Assembly (NCBI GenBank): GCA_947311105.1
Contig: CAMZKG010000014.1
Location: 1 to 42,678, forward strand
DNA length: 42,678 bases
Direction of reading: 5' to 3'
DNA from: an uncultured Saprospiraceae bacterium
GTDB lineage: Bacteria; Bacteroidota; Bacteroidia; Chitinophagales; Saprospiraceae
In this document: positions 1-9,567 of the stretch, in pieces
Position numbering within the stretch: position 1 is the stretch's first letter
Layout: every line of letters begins with the position of its first letter
Position numbers and translations under genes: made by a program
Notes under the pieces: generated by a model
The model's input: only the letters and a program-made list of their open reading frames with translations
Database searches by the model: none
Told to the model about the DNA's origin: nothing

Positions 1-185
1 TTAGGTTAATCGCATATATTATTTTTTCAAACTTCGATTCAGGCATTAACTTCTATTTTACGCAATTTAGCCAAAGACATAACTTGCAATAAATAGAAAA
101 AAGCCAGTGTTTGTAGGGCTTTTTGCTACTTTTTTTACAAAAAAAATGACCGAACCATTGTTACTTACATTGTGGCAAAATCTTG

Positions 186-290
186 GTGCCCCTATTTTTA
201 GGCAGAAAATAGGCATTTTTGTGTATTTTGAAGCTATTTTTTTTGAAGCGTAGCTAGGCTACATGAAGAAAAAATAGCAAAAACAGTTAC
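186..290. repeat. Dispersed intergenic repeat with imperfect palindrome core (copy 1)
   Basis: CCCCTATTTTTAGGCAGAAAATAGGCATTTTTGTGT...GCTATTTTTT..GTAGCtagGCTAC..AAAAAATAGC; reverse-complement counterpart at 23769-23870 and partial copy at 18047-18125. Confidence 0.75.
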
Positions 291-577
291 AATCTCCTTT
301 CTTTATTTATTGGTGACAACGACTTTGCGGAGTAGGCTCAACTGTTTGTCCGAAGCGTAGAAAAAATCTGTTAAAAAGTGGCTAAGCCCTAGATTCTGAA
401 CGGAGCTATCGTCCTATTTTTACCCTATACCATTGTGCTAAAAACCAAACGCCCGTTTGACTCATCAATAAATAACAACACTCCTACAAAAAACACCCTA
501 TTCATACCCAACAATCCACCCAAATATGAACAATTTTTCCCAAAGATTCCCTACTTTTGAGCAAACTATCAAACATC

Positions 578-3037
578 ATGGTAATCAATAAAGAATTAGA
601 CCTAGCGTGGGAATTTGTCGAAAACACCAACCGCAATGTATTCCTTACGGGAAAAGCAGGAACAGGTAAGACCACTTTTTTGCGCAAGCTAAAAAATCAC
701 TCTCTCAAAAGATTGGTTATTGTCGCCCCTACAGGAGTCGCCGCCATCAATGCCAAAGGACAAACCATTCATTCCTTTTTTCAAATGCCTTTTGGACCAG
801 TTTTGCCAGAAGGTGCTCCTGGGCATGGAGCTAGAATTCAGCGAAAGTTTAACCGCAAAAAAATTGATATTATCCAATCGCTGGACTTAGTGATTATTGA
901 TGAAATCAGTATGGTTAGAGCTGACTTACTGGATGGAATTGACCAAGTTTTACGGCGGTATCGGGGCAATAGCTTGCCTTTTGGTGGTGTGCAATTGTTG
1001 ATGATTGGAGACCTACAACAGCTCTCCCCCGTGGTGAAGCCCGAAGAATGGGACTTGCTCCGACCCCACTACGAAAATCCCTATTTTTTTAGTAGCCTAG
1101 CGTATCAAAAAGCCAATCCTGTAAACATCGAGTTAAAGCATATCTACCGACAAGATGACCAATTTTTCATTGATATACTTAACGAAATTAGAGAAGGCAA
1201 CCTGAGCCCCGCTTCCACCGAAGCGCTCAACAAACGACACATCCCCAACTTTGTCCCACCCAAAGACGAAGGGTATATCACGCTCACGACCCACAATCGT
1301 TTGGCTGACCAAATGAACCGTACAGAGCTGGCTCGTATTAAAAATCCAACCTTCGTCTATAAGGCGAAAGTGGATGATAATTTCCCAGAGCATGCCTACC
1401 CTACTGCCGAACGGCTAGAATTAAAAAAAGGGGCGCAAGTGATGTTTATCAAAAATGATAGCAATCCATTGAAAAGATATTTTAATGGTAAAATTGGGAC
1501 CATCATTGACTTGGATAATGACGGGCTGACCGTACGCTGTCCAGGCGACTTGGAAGACATTGAAGTTACCCCCGAAGTCTGGGAAAATATTAAATATTCC
1601 ATCGACAAAGTGACCAAAGATATTACGTCAGATGTGCAAGGTTCGTTTTCACAAATCCCCTTACGTCTGGCTTGGGCGATTACCATACACAAAAGTCAGG
1701 GTTTGACCTTCGAGCGTGCCATCATCGATGCAGAATCTTCTTTTGCACATGGACAGACTTATGTGGCGCTTAGTCGTTGCAAAACCCTAGAAGGTATCGT
1801 TCTCAAAAGACCTATCGGTCAAAAAAGTATCATCAATGACGGACGCGTCACGAGTTTTACCAATGACATCGAAGCCAACTTGCCCGATACCGAAGCACTT
1901 AACCAATCCAAAAAGGAATTTGAGCTTAGTCTTATCCACGAACTATTTGATTTTCAGCCTTTTACGTACCCATTGCGCCGATTAGTCAGCATTGCCAGCA
2001 ATCATCAAAAGGTCATTACGGGGGAGCTATTTGAGCCTTTATTTCACCTAAAAAATGAAGTAATCGAGCCCCTAGTACCTACCAATAATAGCTTCAAAAA
2101 TCAACTCATCCAAATGAGTACAAATCTAACTCAGCCTTCATTGGATGACCAGATTCAGGCGCGCATCAAAAAGGCGGTGGCGTATTTTCAAAAAGTGCTG
2201 AATGAACAAATCAAAAATCCTTTAGCAGCGCTCACTTATTCCACCGACAACCAGTCTATTAAAAAGGATTTGAAAAAACATTTTCAGAAATTAGATGAAT
2301 TGATTCATATCAAATCCATCGTTCTCCAGGCCATGAGTAATGGTTTTAGCGTAAGCGACTACCTAAAAACTAGGGCCATCGCTCTACTCAACAAACCCAA
2401 AAAAGCTCGGGAGAAAAAAGAATATAATTTTGGTGGCAAACACGGAGAATTGGTGGCCGCTCTGCGTGCCTTTCGGAATGAAATGGCTGAAGAAGAAGAT
2501 GTCGCCCATTTTCAAATTTTCACGCAGGCTTCTCTATTTGAGATGATAGAATACTTGCCTATTACCACCGATCAATTACTCGCCGTTAAGGGTATTGGAA
2601 AAAATAAAATTAAAAATTATGGTGAAGAAATTATCGAGATTATCCGAGCCTATCGAGAAGCCAATGACATCACCCCTGAAGTGGATATCCTTGCGGAAAG
2701 ACCGCCCCAAAAGCCTAGTGTAAAAAAAGGAGAAACCCATCAAAAATCTTTTGACCTTTTCAAAAGCGGCCTATCTATCCCCGAAATCGCAGAAAAACGC
2801 GGGTTGGTAGCTAGTACCATCGAAGGACATCTGGCTCGTTTTGTTGCTTCGGGCGATCTTCCTATCACCGACATCATCCCCAAAGAAAAATATGAAAGCC
2901 TAAAAAAAATTATAGAAGAGACTCAATCTGACGAAGTAAAAGTACTGAAAGAAGCCGCAGGAAAAGATTATTCTTGGGGGGAACTTCGGATGGTACTGGC
3001 AGAGATAAAATCTTCTAAAAATAATGCTTCTTCGTGA
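578..3037 (+). CDS. PIF1/RecD-like AAA helicase with C-terminal HRDC-like and helix-turn-helix regions
   Basis: Walker A GKAGTGKTTFL, VIIDEISMV Walker B, C-terminal helicase motif AITIHKSQGLTFERAII..YVALSRC; C-terminal HRDC-like LLAVKGIGKNKIKNYGEEIIEII and HTH region. ORF opens at a TTG at 557; ATG at 578 is the more likely start. Confidence 0.9.
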   Translation: MVINKELDLAWEFVENTNRNVFLTGKAGTGKTTFLRKLKNHSLKRLVIVAPTGVAAINAKGQTIHSFFQMPFGPVLPEGAPGHGARIQRKFNRKKIDIIQSLDLVIIDEISMVRADLLDGIDQVLRRYRGNSLPFGGVQLLMIGDLQQLSPVVKPEEWDLLRPHYENPYFFSSLAYQKANPVNIELKHIYRQDDQFFIDILNEIREGNLSPASTEALNKRHIPNFVPPKDEGYITLTTHNRLADQMNRTELARIKNPTFVYKAKVDDNFPEHAYPTAERLELKKGAQVMFIKNDSNPLKRYFNGKIGTIIDLDNDGLTVRCPGDLEDIEVTPEVWENIKYSIDKVTKDITSDVQGSFSQIPLRLAWAITIHKSQGLTFERAIIDAESSFAHGQTYVALSRCKTLEGIVLKRPIGQKSIINDGRVTSFTNDIEANLPDTEALNQSKKEFELSLIHELFDFQPFTYPLRRLVSIASNHQKVITGELFEPLFHLKNEVIEPLVPTNNSFKNQLIQMSTNLTQPSLDDQIQARIKKAVAYFQKVLNEQIKNPLAALTYSTDNQSIKKDLKKHFQKLDELIHIKSIVLQAMSNGFSVSDYLKTRAIALLNKPKKAREKKEYNFGGKHGELVAALRAFRNEMAEEEDVAHFQIFTQASLFEMIEYLPITTDQLLAVKGIGKNKIKNYGEEIIEIIRAYREANDITPEVDILAERPPQKPSVKKGETHQKSFDLFKSGLSIPEIAEKRGLVASTIEGHLARFVASGDLPITDIIPKEKYESLKKIIEETQSDEVKVLKEAAGKDYSWGELRMVLAEIKSSKNNASS

Positions 3038-3054
3038 TGACATCGTAATTTGAG

Positions 3055-3147
3055 TTTAGCGAAGGTTTAAGAAACCACTAGTTTTAACTATCTTCTTGGT
3101 ATTTTTATCATTAGGGCTTGGGCTATAGCGAAGGTTTCTCAAACCAG
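3055..3147. repeat. Repeat with hairpin ends, copy 1
   Basis: TTTAGCGAAGGTTTAAGAAACCACTAGTTTTAACTATCTTCTTGGTATTTTTATC..; contains GGTTT-AAG-AAACC and GGTTT-CTC-AAACC hairpins; near-identical to 3248-3337. Confidence 0.85.
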
Positions 3148-3247
3148 CCTAAAAATTGGATATCACAGAATAAAATTTTGCGAAATCCCCAAATAAAAAA
3201 GGACATTAACTTTTCGGAGTGGACTCAACAATTGCACAATTGAACCA

Positions 3248-3337
3248 TTTAGCGAAGGTTTAAGAAACCACTAGTTTTAACTATCTTCTTGGTATTTTTA
3301 TCGTTAGGGCTTTGGCTTACCAAGGTTTCTCAAACCA
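3248..3337. repeat. Repeat with hairpin ends, copy 2
   Basis: Near-identical to 3055-3147, same orientation. Confidence 0.85.
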
Positions 3338-3400
3338 GATGTAATAACAATGGTTTACGATATGAAGCGGCCTCGGTTGCTGTACCAGGTGAGTCTGCGG

Positions 3401-4459
3401 TCATCTTCGCTTATTAGTGGTTTTATTGTTCTTTCTGCGGAGAAACTTAGGAATCAAATGAAATTTTTTCCTTTTGAAATTTGGATCATCAAAACGACTA
3501 CGGAACGGTCTAAAAGTGTACTGTATATTAGCATATATACCCCCTAAATATAATGGGAAGCTATGCTTTGTTTCTATTTGTTTTGTAAAAAATTTATTTC
3601 CAAAATCATCCATAATAAATTCAGTGTGTCTGAGAGACAATTCCCATTCATTCTTCGGTAGCTTCCATGTTCTTCTAATATCTCTAAAGCCTATTTCCAT
3701 TCGGATTCCCCTTCTTTTTTTATTTTTTTTGCTAAATCCAATAGCAAAATTTGTGGAAGGCAAAGTTGAAAGCCGATTTGCAGAGTTCGTTATGACGGTA
3801 AACGTACCTTCATCTTCAAGAGAAATACGATCTCCTTCAATGCTATTATACCACCCTTCTCCTCCATATCCTACAGACTCATCCCGAAAAGTTCTATTAT
3901 TTTCATATTGATCGACATTAAAGTTTACTAGGTAATGTATTTGCCATTTTCTTTTTTTGGAAAGAAAATGGTGAAAGTCGAACCCCCATTGGTTGGATTT
4001 AACCGTAAGGGTTTTGCCTAAAAACATATCAGGTAAACCAAGCCCTCCTACATACGGTACAATCTTGAATTTTCCAGGCGGATTCCCTTCCCACTCTTCA
4101 TTTAGATAAGTACCGTCCCACACAAAATACTTTCGATAGTATATTTTATGATTATAGGTTATGCTGAGCCATTTTTTCACATCGTATTTGATTCCAATAA
4201 TTGGTGCATGAATCAAGCTCGTCTTCATCGTAAAATATTCATTGCCATTATCATTCCAAATCCAATTGTTTTCACTCAAATCATTGGTTAAGCTTGGGAT
4301 ATTAGCCAAGTGCTCATACCCTATGTTAACTTCCCATTTGCTATTCTGAGCAAATAGAACATTGCTCAGAAGAATAAAAGCAAGAGCCCAAAGGCTCTTG
4401 CTGCAAGATTTTTTACTCATTTTATTCATCTTTTTTGTATTAAATTCTATTGCTCGCAA
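3401..4459 (-). CDS. Hypothetical secreted protein (possible outer-membrane protein)
   Basis: ORF of 352 aa with N-terminal signal peptide (SKSLWALAFILLSNVLFAQ), rich in aromatic residues; overlaps the end of the upstream ORF by 13 nt, suggesting co-transcription. Confidence 0.65.
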   Translation of the reverse strand: MRAIEFNTKKMNKMSKKSCSKSLWALAFILLSNVLFAQNSKWEVNIGYEHLANIPSLTNDLSENNWIWNDNGNEYFTMKTSLIHAPIIGIKYDVKKWLSITYNHKIYYRKYFVWDGTYLNEEWEGNPPGKFKIVPYVGGLGLPDMFLGKTLTVKSNQWGFDFHHFLSKKRKWQIHYLVNFNVDQYENNRTFRDESVGYGGEGWYNSIEGDRISLEDEGTFTVITNSANRLSTLPSTNFAIGFSKKNKKRRGIRMEIGFRDIRRTWKLPKNEWELSLRHTEFIMDDFGNKFFTKQIETKHSFPLYLGGIYANIQYTFRPFRSRFDDPNFKRKKFHLIPKFLRRKNNKTTNKRR

Positions 4460-6162
4460 AGAAATCCAGGAGATTGCATAGTGTTTTGAGTAAGGTAAAG
4501 GTACCCATTTACTTTGTATTCTATCATAACAGGAGCAATATCTTTTACCCTGACCTGCTTGTCACCTCCGAATTGAATGCCCCCTAAATTATCTTTAAAT
4601 GTTTTAGATTTTTTAAAAACAGTTCCTGCTGGGGACTCGATGAGTTGTCTTGGTTCCGAGCACTCACAGCCATTATTATCATTAGCATATACATTGCCAA
4701 TAAAATTCACATCTAAATCTCCCTGTGTTTTTCTCCACTTAACATTGTTCTTATTCCAAATGTGCTTTCCACCTCGGTGCTCGAAGTACTTAATTTTGGC
4801 CTTGAATATTTGATCCCACCACTTAACATCGGCTCCTAAATCATAGCGGTATTTGATTTTTTTTGTATCATCTCCATCACGAAATTTCCATAACCAACTA
4901 GACTTAGGATCACGGTCACAACAAAAGAGCCCCGTCAAGTCAAGAGTTTTTTTAATGGAAGCCTGCCCATTAGGGCAGTAAGTTGACTTAATGACCAATG
5001 TTACATCAAAGTCCTTATTGCAAGGAAATGTATGCGTAGGATTTCTTTCTGTTGATGATGTCCCATCGCCAAAATCCCATTCCCACGCTGTAATAGTACC
5101 GTACTTTACGGATGATTGATCAACAAAACTAACTGCATTATCAATGCCTACCGAATTATTAAAGTCTGCGGTACATTCATCCGTAAAATTAATGGTTTTG
5201 CAGTAACTTTCTGCGCAGGTAACACCCTTTTTTTGGCTTACAATATAATCCTTATCGACTTTCTTAATTTGATAAGTATGGTGAACTCCGTTTGTATCGA
5301 CAACCGTTGTATCCTTAACGGAAGCTATAGTATAGTACCAAGTTGTATCACTGACTACGTCGTAGGCTGTATAAGCAACACAAATGTCGTAGGAGCCTGG
5401 GGATGTGAAGTGATGTGTAAAACTTGTTTCATCTTTATGTGTATCGGAAGAACCTCCTATGCTCCAAATAAGATGACTATCTCCGTTCAATGGGGTACCT
5501 GAATAGGTAATAAATGCATCAAGATTATTGTAGTTTAGTTGAACAGAGAACTCTGGAAGGCAGGCGCCTCTAAAGTTAACACCATTTGTGGTTTCATCTT
5601 TTGGGCTTAGTGGTCGAATACCCTTAACAATGTCTCGTAGTTCATTCTTGTGAGAGATTTCGGCTTCTGCAACAATATCCCCCTTGTACTTTATTTGTTC
5701 ACCAATTTGTACAATCCCATCGACACTCATTAGGGTGGCAAGTGCATCATCTAGCTCTGGGCATGATTTGGTTTGAGAAGGGTCAAATCCTTTGTCCAAT
5801 AAATCACATTCTTGTATCTCATAGGCACGACGCATGGAAATGAAACCAGGAAACTGTTCTTCCCATTCATCAAGTTCAGGGTGCTCGAAACATTCATCAA
5901 CATAATCTCTTTGGCCAACATTCTGTTGCTGCATCATTAAGACTGTTAAATCTTTGTAGGCTTTCTCAAAAGCAGCTTGACTCTCGAATTTAAGATAGCT
6001 TCCATCTTCCCAATTCTTATCCAGTTTATGAATAACAACTTCTCCTGCTGGCTTCTCTATATTTATAGCAGATTGCTTGTTGTCCTTGTTGCAACCCATG
6101 ATAGTCAAGCCTGTCAGAATTATTCCGAATAAGAAAAGGATTGTAATAAAAAATTTACTCAT
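4447..6162 (-). CDS. PKD-domain lipoprotein
   Basis: Signal sequence with lipobox-like LTIMGC; PKD motif ITAWEWDFGDGTSSTERNPTHTF. Confidence 0.8.
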   Translation of the reverse strand: MSKFFITILFLFGIILTGLTIMGCNKDNKQSAINIEKPAGEVVIHKLDKNWEDGSYLKFESQAAFEKAYKDLTVLMMQQQNVGQRDYVDECFEHPELDEWEEQFPGFISMRRAYEIQECDLLDKGFDPSQTKSCPELDDALATLMSVDGIVQIGEQIKYKGDIVAEAEISHKNELRDIVKGIRPLSPKDETTNGVNFRGACLPEFSVQLNYNNLDAFITYSGTPLNGDSHLIWSIGGSSDTHKDETSFTHHFTSPGSYDICVAYTAYDVVSDTTWYYTIASVKDTTVVDTNGVHHTYQIKKVDKDYIVSQKKGVTCAESYCKTINFTDECTADFNNSVGIDNAVSFVDQSSVKYGTITAWEWDFGDGTSSTERNPTHTFPCNKDFDVTLVIKSTYCPNGQASIKKTLDLTGLFCCDRDPKSSWLWKFRDGDDTKKIKYRYDLGADVKWWDQIFKAKIKYFEHRGGKHIWNKNNVKWRKTQGDLDVNFIGNVYANDNNGCECSEPRQLIESPAGTVFKKSKTFKDNLGGIQFGGDKQVRVKDIAPVMIEYKVNGYLYLTQNTMQSPGFLCEQ

Positions 6163-6260
6163 TTTGTTTAATTATTTTTGAAAAACTAGCCAATATCAGC
6201 TATTGGGATTTAAATTATTCAAAACCCAATGCAAAGTAACTAGGTAGCTAATTAAAAAAA

Positions 6261-6300
6261 TGTCTCAAAATGTATCAAATTGTATCATTTCGTCTCAACA
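6261..6300. promoter_or_regulatory. Four 10-bp direct repeats, candidate operator
   Basis: TGTCTCAAAA TGTATCAAAT TGTATCATTT CGTCTCAACA; lies at the 3' end of the small HTH gene and about 100 bp upstream of the PKD lipoprotein start. Confidence 0.45.
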
Positions 6301-6473
6301 AAATTCTTTTCATCTTTTTCAACCCCAAAAAGAGCTAATATTTTGTTCTGATCCTTGGGTGCTAACAACCCCTTGGGTATTTCAATTTTACTCTTTTTAA
6401 GTTTTCTACTCAATGTTGCCCGTGAAATCCCTAATTCATCTGCTAATTGCTGTCTAGTTTTGAAAATTTTCAT
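6285..6473 (-). CDS. Small helix-turn-helix protein
   Basis: MKIFKTRQQLADELGISRATLSRKLKKSKIEIP: resolvase/Fis-like HTH pattern. ATG at 6473 preferred over the upstream start at 6536. Confidence 0.6.
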   Translation of the reverse strand: MKIFKTRQQLADELGISRATLSRKLKKSKIEIPKGLLAPKDQNKILALFGVEKDEKNFVETK

Positions 6474-6504
6474 CGTATCTATTAGTTTATTTTTCACATT
6501 TATT

Positions 6505-6868
6505 TTAGCTAACATCTTGTAGTGTTGAATATTCAAAACTTTCTTTTATTACGTCGACCAATAGCAGTTCACGTATATCACTTGTTACCTGAATACTAAA
6601 TTCATTGCTGCCATCTACATAATACTGACTTAACTCATCATACGGAAAGCACAATTTTGATAACTGCTTATTAGGTTCTTGCCACACCCACCATTTCACA
6701 TCAGTTCCACATGCTTCTAAGCTAGGAAGCCAAGTGGAACCACAGAATGTAGGGATTGATACATCGTCAAAATTCCAATTATCAAACTGCGGTACTTGTT
6801 GTGCACTAAGAAAAGGCATTACCCCCCCCCCATAACAACATACTTACGAAAAGAAAAATCTTTTTCAT
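6505..6868 (-). pseudogene. Small secreted protein whose signal peptide is out of frame at a poly-G(10) tract (possible phase-variable gene)
   Basis: From ATG at 6868: MKKIFLFVSMLLWGGG.. then out of frame; body ORF (6505-6819) reads MPFLSAQQVPQFDNW... C10 on + strand at 6822-6831. With 9 G the frames join as MKKIFLFVSMLLWGGVMPFLSAQQVPQFDNW. Confidence 0.65.
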
Positions 6869-7188
6869 GATTAAAAAGTTTAAAATATTAACAAATAGTT
6901 TAACGAAATCATTGATATAATAGCTGCCTTCCAGCAAACAATGAATCCTTAAACTTTACAAAAGGCGTACAAAAAGACCTACCTAGCCGGACTGTATTCC
7001 TAGATAAAAACTCACTTCTTATCTTCAAAGTCTAGCCAAATAGCTCCGTGAAAGTATAGTAATAAAACGTTGCAGACCGCTAAGATAACAAGAAACTCTA
7101 TAAAATTCAAATTTAGCTAACAATATTTTTGCAGCATTTTGATTAATCTAGGTTTAAGCTTAGCCCGAAAAGTCGTTGTAGTCTCTAA

Positions 7189-8319
7189 CTAAGCTCCAAA
7201 TCGCTCCAAAGACTCTCGCTTAATGGCAGCGCCCATCAATTCGGGAAAGAGATCAGGAGTGCAAGCAAAAACAGGCACATCCAATTGACGAAGACTTTGC
7301 GCCATATTCTCATCATAAGCGGGCGTACCTTCGTCATCTAGCGCCAGCAAAGAAATCATATTGACACCAGAATGGACAATGGCTTTTGCCAGAGCTAAAG
7401 TTTCCTCTTCCATACCGCCATCGTACAAATCCGAAATCAAGATAAGTATCGTATCTTCAGGTCTTTCGACCAAATTTTGGGCATAATGCAGGGCAGGAGC
7501 AATGTCTGTGCCCCCACCTATCTGCGTCCCAAATAATAAATCTACAGGATCATCTAATTGCTCCGTCAAATCTACAATAGATGTATCAAAAACAACAACA
7601 TGCGTCTTAATGCTTTTCATGGTCGCCAATACGCTACCAAAAATCCCCGCATAAACCACCGAAGATGCCATAGAGCCACTTTGATCTACCAATAAAATGA
7701 TCGTCCTAAGCTGTCTTGACTTTCGGGTATAACCGATTAATTCTTCGGCAATGATGGTTTTTAATTTGGGTTGATAGTGCTTTAGATTTAAGCGAATGGT
7801 TGTTTTTAGGTCAATTTCGTTGAGTTTGGGGTTTCGTTTACGTCCTGCACGATTGAGCGCTCCACGGACGGCTTGTAGTAGTTGATTTTTTAATTTTTCT
7901 TCCAATCTATCGACCAGTTTTCGGACAACCAAAGAAGCAGTGCTTCGGGTTTTTTCCGGAATAACGGATTTTAGCGAAAGCAATGTGGCGACCAAGTGCA
8001 CATCGGGCTCTAATTGCTCCAAAAGCTCTGGTTCAAGCAGCAATTCCTTCAACCCTAACCGCTCTATGGCATCTTGCTGCATGATTCTGACAACAGGCTT
8101 AGGAAAATAGCGTCGAATGTCCCCCAACCACCGATTGACATTGGGCGCCGAACTCCCTAAACCGCCTTCGCGCCCTGTGTCATACAAGGCTTCCAAGACG
8201 GCATCCATTTGGACTTCCGCCGCGTCTAACTCGACGCCTTCACCGTCTTCTTCGCTACTGTTGTTTTTATCTGCTTCCGCTCCTAGAATTAAGCGCCAGC
8301 GCTTTATTTGGTCTTTCAT
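7189..8319 (-). CDS. VWA (von Willebrand factor A) domain protein, CoxE-like
   Basis: MIDAS-like LLVDQSGSMASSV, GGGTDIAPAL, LISDLYDGG. Likely start MKDQIKRW at 8319. Confidence 0.85.
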   Translation of the reverse strand: MKDQIKRWRLILGAEADKNNSSEEDGEGVELDAAEVQMDAVLEALYDTGREGGLGSSAPNVNRWLGDIRRYFPKPVVRIMQQDAIERLGLKELLLEPELLEQLEPDVHLVATLLSLKSVIPEKTRSTASLVVRKLVDRLEEKLKNQLLQAVRGALNRAGRKRNPKLNEIDLKTTIRLNLKHYQPKLKTIIAEELIGYTRKSRQLRTIILLVDQSGSMASSVVYAGIFGSVLATMKSIKTHVVVFDTSIVDLTEQLDDPVDLLFGTQIGGGTDIAPALHYAQNLVERPEDTILILISDLYDGGMEEETLALAKAIVHSGVNMISLLALDDEGTPAYDENMAQSLRQLDVPVFACTPDLFPELMGAAIKRESLERFGA

Positions 8320-8384
8320 ATTTTTCTTTGGATGAATGGTGTTCATACTATGCACGGTCGTTTGCCAGGCACCGTGTATGGAAC

Positions 8385-8497
8385 CATGCGCACGAACAAA
8401 CATTCGTTTGCCACGGGAATGATGCGCACGGGAGACGAACGGCCGTCGGTTACAACAGGAACCATGCGCACGGGAGACGAACGGCCGTTCGTCTCTA
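8385..8497. repeat. Palindromic repeats with a 22-bp perfect palindrome
   Basis: ATGCGCACGGGAGACGAACGGCCGT at 8422 and 8464 (42-bp period), degenerate copy at 8385; GAGACGAACGGCCGTTCGTCTC at 8474-8495 equals its own reverse complement. Confidence 0.8.
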
Positions 8498-9319
8498 CCA
8501 TGCCCGCACCCATGGCTTCCATTTGGAAGGCGCTAAAATGTGGTGCTCCTTTTCTTTGTTTTCCTTTCGGAAAAATAAAATACCGAAATGGTACATATCT
8601 ACAGACACCGTCACTTGCGGGTCATTTTTTAATTGATTCCAAGCGGCAGTCATGCCTTCCGACCAATAAATATCGTCCAAAATAATCACTGATTTTTCCG
8701 AAAGGAAAGGGCGTATCTGCTCAAAATATGCTAGGGTCGGCTCCTGCCGATGATTGCCATCCATAAAAACAAAATCAACTTGCCCCATTTTCTTTAAAGT
8801 AGGCTGCAAAGTGTCTTCAAATTTTCCGATTTCGATAGAGATATTTTTGGCATAAGGAAAAATAGAAAAATTCTTTCGAGCAATATTGGCTGAATCTGGA
8901 TTACCTTCAAGAGTAACCAACTGCGCATTCAAAGCGGCCGACTGCATGTATAAAGCACTGAGTCCCAGCGAAGTACCTATTTCAAGTATATTTTGGGGCT
9001 TCAAAAAATTGATCAGCCGAAACATCCACTGCGCTTTCAACGGGGAGATAAGGGAAGTACGCGCAACATCTTTGATTTTCCGAGTATTTTTTTTGCCAAG
9101 ATTGCGACTCCCTGCGCCAAAGTCCACAAATTCCATCTGCGTTTCCACCTGAAGCATTTTTTTCCGCAAGGCTTCTAACTCATCAAAAGCATAATAATGG
9201 CGGTCATCTTCCAACACTTGTTGAGTCAACTCATACAAGAAAGGGGAATGCGTATTGTACACGGTACGTGCTTTCGCAAAATAAGAAACAAATTGCCTTG
9301 CGGCGAAAATATTTGCCAT
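8495..9319 (-). CDS. Class I SAM-dependent methyltransferase
   Basis: ILEIGTSLGLSALYMQSA motif I, LVTLEGNPDSANIARKNF, VDFVFMDGNH: O-methyltransferase-like fold. Confidence 0.85.
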   Translation of the reverse strand: MANIFAARQFVSYFAKARTVYNTHSPFLYELTQQVLEDDRHYYAFDELEALRKKMLQVETQMEFVDFGAGSRNLGKKNTRKIKDVARTSLISPLKAQWMFRLINFLKPQNILEIGTSLGLSALYMQSAALNAQLVTLEGNPDSANIARKNFSIFPYAKNISIEIGKFEDTLQPTLKKMGQVDFVFMDGNHRQEPTLAYFEQIRPFLSEKSVIILDDIYWSEGMTAAWNQLKNDPQVTVSVDMYHFGILFFRKENKEKEHHILAPSKWKPWVRAW

Positions 9320-9510
9320 GTAGGCAAAGGTAGAAAAATAATTGCTGGAAAAATATATTTTTTACACTTTCGCTGGAGAAATCGGCCAAATATTGACAGG
9401 CAATAAGTAGCGAACGATATTTGACTCCTATCAGAATTGATGCCCTAAAGCCCCTAAAGCCCTGGCTTTTAGCTAACCCAACTAAAAAAGAATAGTTTTG
9501 GGGAATAAAC

Positions 9511-9542
9511 TTGGTTTTTTCCTAAAAAAAACTTTACCTTTG
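9511..9542 (+). promoter_or_regulatory. Bacteroidota-type promoter for tRNA-Met
   Basis: TTGG-N20-TACCTTTG (TAnnTTTG -7 consensus) about 25 bp upstream of the tRNA. Confidence 0.6.
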
Positions 9543-9567
9543 CATCCGCTTAACAGTAAATAAGTAT

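Noticed and set aside
3350-3911. Plus-strand ORFs at 3350-3547 and 3474-3911
   Set aside because: Antisense to the well-supported minus-strand gene 3401-4459; no recognisable domain.
8308-8685. Plus-strand ORFs with MRTGDERP / HAHGRRTAV repeats
   Set aside because: Generated by the palindromic repeat and antisense to the methyltransferase and VWA genes.
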